A stretch of 64,000 bases of DNA from Clostridium sp. C2-6-12. Lineage in GTDB: Bacteria > Bacillota > Clostridia > Clostridiales > Clostridiaceae. Below are positions 61,559 to 64,000 of the stretch, in pieces (position 1 is the stretch's first letter; each line of letters starts with the position of its first letter). A program made the translations under genes and the position numbers. Under the pieces are notes generated by a model. It made no database searches. It was not told the DNA's origin and worked only from the letters and a program-made list of their open reading frames with translations. The DNA lies in the NCBI RefSeq assembly GCF_009928485.1, contig NZ_JAABNP010000001.1:248001-312000 (forward strand), written 5' to 3'.

Positions 61559-63238
61559 ATGAATAAGACTATACAAATAGGAATATCTGATTTTAGAGAA
61601 TTAATAGAAAGAAATAATTACTTTGTAGACAAAAGTTTATTAATAAAAGAATTTATAGAAAATGGAGCTAAGATTATTTTAACCCCAAGACCAAGACGTT
61701 TTGGGAAGACGTTAAATTTAAGTATGCTCAGATATTTCTTCGACATAAGAGAAAAAGAGGAAACAAAAGATTTATTTAGAGGGCTAAAAATAGAAAATGA
61801 AGCAGAAATAATGAAGCTTCAAGGAGAATATCCAGTTATTTTTATTACCTTTAAAAATCAAAAGCATATAAATTATGAAGAATTTTTAGAAGGAATGAGT
61901 AATCTCATATCTAATTTATATAGAGAATATGAATACTTGTTAGATAGTACTAAATTAACGGAAAATGACAAAGGAAAATATCAAGCTTATTTAAAAGAAG
62001 AGATTAATACAGCTACATTACAAAATGGTATAAGTGATTTAATGTATTATTTAAATAAACATTATGGAAAAAAAGTAATGTTATTTATAGATGAATATGA
62101 TGTGCCTATTCAAGAAGCATACCTACGTGGATATTATGAAGAAATGATAGTAATAATAAGAAATTTATTAACTGCAGCACTTAAAGATAATTTATATGTT
62201 GAAAAATCATTAATAACAGGAATACTTAGAGTTGCAAAGGAGAGTATTTTTTCTGGATTAAATAATCTCCAAGTAAATACCATATTGGGTTTTAAGTTTA
62301 ATGAGCAATTTGGATTTACAGAAGAAGAATTAAAAGAACTCTTAAAATATTATAATTTAGATGATAAATGTGAAGACATAAGAAAATGGTATAATGGTTA
62401 TATTTTTGGAGGGGAAGTAATATATAATCCCTGGTCTGTATTAAATTATATTGATAATAATAATGCTGGATTTATGCCTTATTGGATTAATAGCAGCAGC
62501 AATGATTTAATTAAAAAACTTCTTCTTCAAGGTGACAATAATATGAAGTTAGAACTTGAAGAACTTATAGATGGAAATTCTATAAATAAAATGATTGATG
62601 ATAATATAGTAATGTCAGAAGTTGAAGATTCAAGTGAGAATATCTGGAGCTTCCTGTTAATGAGTGGGTATTTAAAAGCTACAAAAACTGAAGTGATAAG
62701 AGGCAGATTGAACTGTGAACTTAAAATTCCTAATGAAGAAGTCCAAATATTTTATGAAAATTTAATTGTAAAATGGTTTAAAGAAACATTAAATAATCAA
62801 AAATATAATACTATGTTGACTGCTTTAATTACCAAAGACCTTGAAGTGTTTGAAGAAATATTTAGTGATTTTGTAATGATGAATATGAGTTATTTTGATC
62901 CATCAGGAAAAGAACCAGAAAAGGTGTATCATGCTTTTGTACTTGGAATGATAGTATCTCTTGCAGATAAATATGAAGTTAAATCCAACAAAGAAAGCGG
63001 TTATGGTAGATACGATGTTATGCTGATTCCAAGAAATCCTTCAAAGCTTGGAATTATTATTGAATTTAAAAGAATAAAAGATACTTCACCTAAAACTATG
63101 GATCAAGGAGTTAAGGAAGCCTTAGACCAAATTGAAGAAAATAAATATGAAGCTGAACTTCAGGATAGAGGCATAACTCATATATGGAAATTGGCAATTG
63201 TATTTAAAGGGAAAAGTGTTAAGATTGTAGAAGAATAA
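61559..63238 (+). CDS. AAA-ATPase-like/PD-(D/E)XK nuclease-like protein (DUF1703)
   Basis: 559 residues. N-terminal AAA-ATPase-like domain (PF09820): IGISDFRELIERNNYFVDKS, then LTPRPRRFGKTLNLSM (P-loop variant around residue 45) and VMLFIDEYDVPIQEA (Walker B). C-terminal PD-(D/E)XK nuclease-like domain (PF08011): GRYDVMLIPR (Asp) and GIIIEFKRIKD (E-x-K). Such proteins are very common and multi-copy in clostridia and Bacteroidetes, and their role (defence or mobile) is not known. AGAGGAGGG ribosome site. A palindrome of the GGGTCAGACCC family follows 9 bases after the stop. Confidence 0.9.
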   Translation: MNKTIQIGISDFRELIERNNYFVDKSLLIKEFIENGAKIILTPRPRRFGKTLNLSMLRYFFDIREKEETKDLFRGLKIENEAEIMKLQGEYPVIFITFKNQKHINYEEFLEGMSNLISNLYREYEYLLDSTKLTENDKGKYQAYLKEEINTATLQNGISDLMYYLNKHYGKKVMLFIDEYDVPIQEAYLRGYYEEMIVIIRNLLTAALKDNLYVEKSLITGILRVAKESIFSGLNNLQVNTILGFKFNEQFGFTEEELKELLKYYNLDDKCEDIRKWYNGYIFGGEVIYNPWSVLNYIDNNNAGFMPYWINSSSNDLIKKLLLQGDNNMKLELEELIDGNSINKMIDDNIVMSEVEDSSENIWSFLLMSGYLKATKTEVIRGRLNCELKIPNEEVQIFYENLIVKWFKETLNNQKYNTMLTALITKDLEVFEEIFSDFVMMNMSYFDPSGKEPEKVYHAFVLGMIVSLADKYEVKSNKESGYGRYDVMLIPRNPSKLGIIIEFKRIKDTSPKTMDQGVKEALDQIEENKYEAELQDRGITHIWKLAIVFKGKSVKIVEE

Positions 63239-63247
63239 TATTTTTTT

Positions 63248-63290
63248 GGGGGTCAGACCCCTGGGGAAAATTCCCAGGGGTCTGACCCCC
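63248..63290. repeat. GGGTCAGACCC palindrome, copy 3
   Basis: 18-base perfect arms GGGGGTCAGACCCCTGGG (63248-63265) and 63273-63290 with a 7-base loop, starting 9 bases after the DUF1703 stop. A T-run precedes it on the plus strand and none follows on either side as needed for termination. Same family as 1917-1959 and 4496-4529. Confidence 0.9.
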
Positions 63291-63300
63291 ATATTTATCA

Positions 63301-63519
63301 TTAATCTACAGTAAACTTAGTGATTTTTCTTTCAGTCATCTTAGCATCAGCCTTTGATACTAAAGCTCCTGTTGGTGTAAGAAACACATTCTTAGCAATT
63401 ATTGTGTCCATTAGGGCATTAGCTTGAGCTTCTGTAAATGTTGATTTAACACCATTTATGCTGATAGTTGTTTTGCCACCCTTTTCAGTTGCAAAAACCA
63501 TTGTTAATACATATTCCAT
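63301..63519 (-). CDS. DUF2922 family protein
   Basis: 72 residues. Matches the DUF2922 pattern: YVLTMVFATEKGGKTTISI, then TFTEAQANALMDTIIAKN and RKITKFTVD. Cytoplasmic, function unknown. AGGAGGTGA ribosome site. It is commonly next to DUF1659 genes in clostridia, as here, and likely co-transcribed with the next gene. Confidence 0.9.
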   Translation of the reverse strand: MEYVLTMVFATEKGGKTTISINGVKSTFTEAQANALMDTIIAKNVFLTPTGALVSKADAKMTERKITKFTVD

Positions 63520-63686
63520 TTAAAATTCACCTCCTTCTTGTAATACACAATTTGAGAAACATTCCTATGAAGTTTGAAAAAGTATTTAAAAATTCCGTAG
63601 GAATTTTATCCTTAATCGGTAACACACTAATCGGTAACATGCTACCCATAAAGGGCATCAATCATAAATTGAAAATTGTCAATTTC

Positions 63687-63911
63687 CTAGCTGTTCACTA
63701 AGTCAGATGATACATTTAAAGATACATTTCTAGAATTTGCTTCTAAAACATCTTTAATAGCTGTAGCAACATCATAAGCATTTTGTGGGTCTACATCGTT
63801 TCTTAAGTGTGAGAAAGTTCTTTTAGAATAGATTGGATCACCACTTTTGTCAGCGCCTTTTTGAACTTCAATGTTAAGTGAAGTTTCAGTTATAACTTTA
63901 TTTATAGCCAT
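63687..63911 (-). CDS. DUF1659 family protein
   Basis: About 74 residues. DUF1659 pattern: a short beta-rich region, YSKRTFSHLRNDVDPQNAYD and VATAIKDVLEANSR. Function unknown. The start is ATG 63911, with AGGAGGTGA before it; GTG 63920 lies inside the ribosome site. Between it and the DUF2922 gene is a 167-base gap holding TAATCGGTAACA twice. Confidence 0.88.
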   Translation of the reverse strand: MAINKVITETSLNIEVQKGADKSGDPIYSKRTFSHLRNDVDPQNAYDVATAIKDVLEANSRNVSLNVSSDLVNS

Positions 63912-64000
63912 TTTTTTCACCTCCTTTCTGTTGGTTCATAAAATATATATGGGTATATTGGAAAGTTAACACGGAAAATTAAAAAAATTATGAAATTTTT

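Overview
The window is AT-rich DNA from a low-GC Gram-positive bacterium, almost certainly a Clostridium of the solventogenic/cluster I type. This is an inference from strong AGGAGG ribosome sites, AT-rich codons, U-tailed hairpin terminators, choline-binding-like cell-wall repeats, and family matches such as DUF1703, DUF2922, DUF1659 and VanZ. No rRNA, tRNA or CRISPR array was seen.

Layout. (1) 1-4.5 kb: two methyl-accepting chemoreceptors, the first cut by the window edge, each followed by a GGGTCAGACCC-type palindrome. (2) 4.6-6.2 kb: a small accessory patch with a MNT nucleotidyltransferase/HEPN pair, a MNT fragment and a broken Uma2-like gene. (3) 6.8-15.5 kb: a tandem family of secreted wall-binding proteins. 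Most carry cadherin-like beta-sandwich domains followed by GW/YY cell-wall repeats; a sixth large member lies at 20.0-21.5 kb and one short repeat-only protein at 8.2 kb. (4) 16.2-18.8 kb (plus strand) and 55.3-58.0 kb (minus strand): two paralogous S-layer-like wall proteins in inverted orientation. They share a nearly identical central tract of about 870 bp. (5) 21.6-52.6 kb, between those inverted paralogs: a large surface-glycan locus. (6) 53.8-64 kb: a lipoprotein, VanZ, a MerR regulator, several broken accessory genes, a DUF1703 ATPase/nuclease, and a DUF1659/DUF2922 pair.

How the glycan genes fit together. A leftward operon from a clear promoter at 26.04 kb encodes the initiating undecaprenyl-phosphate sugar transferase, a WbbL-like glycosyltransferase and an O-antigen-ligase/polymerase-like membrane protein. 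A rightward run makes dTDP-L-rhamnose (rfbA, rfbC, rfbB, rfbD). It then encodes an ABC exporter (a permease with an unusual extracytoplasmic N-domain, and an ATPase with a C-terminal glycan-binding-type domain), methyltransferases, and several long glycosyltransferases with coiled coils. Next come a UDP-sugar epimerase, sugar-modifying enzymes (dehydrogenase, TIM-barrel isomerase, FAD oxidoreductase), a GtrB-like transferase, two tiny SMR-like transporters and a GT-C-like membrane protein. A degraded galU copy ends the run. The set resembles S-layer glycosylation (slg) loci such as that of Geobacillus stearothermophilus: initiation, rhamnose supply, ABC export, methyl capping, ligation. The flanking S-layer-like proteins are the natural candidate acceptors. 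That functional link is inferred, not shown.

The most interesting points are the inverted near-identical S-layer-like tracts bracketing the glycan locus, a shared GGTACC motif upstream of both, the split methyltransferase/coiled-coil chain-terminator-like module, and the downstream three-component glycosylation module.
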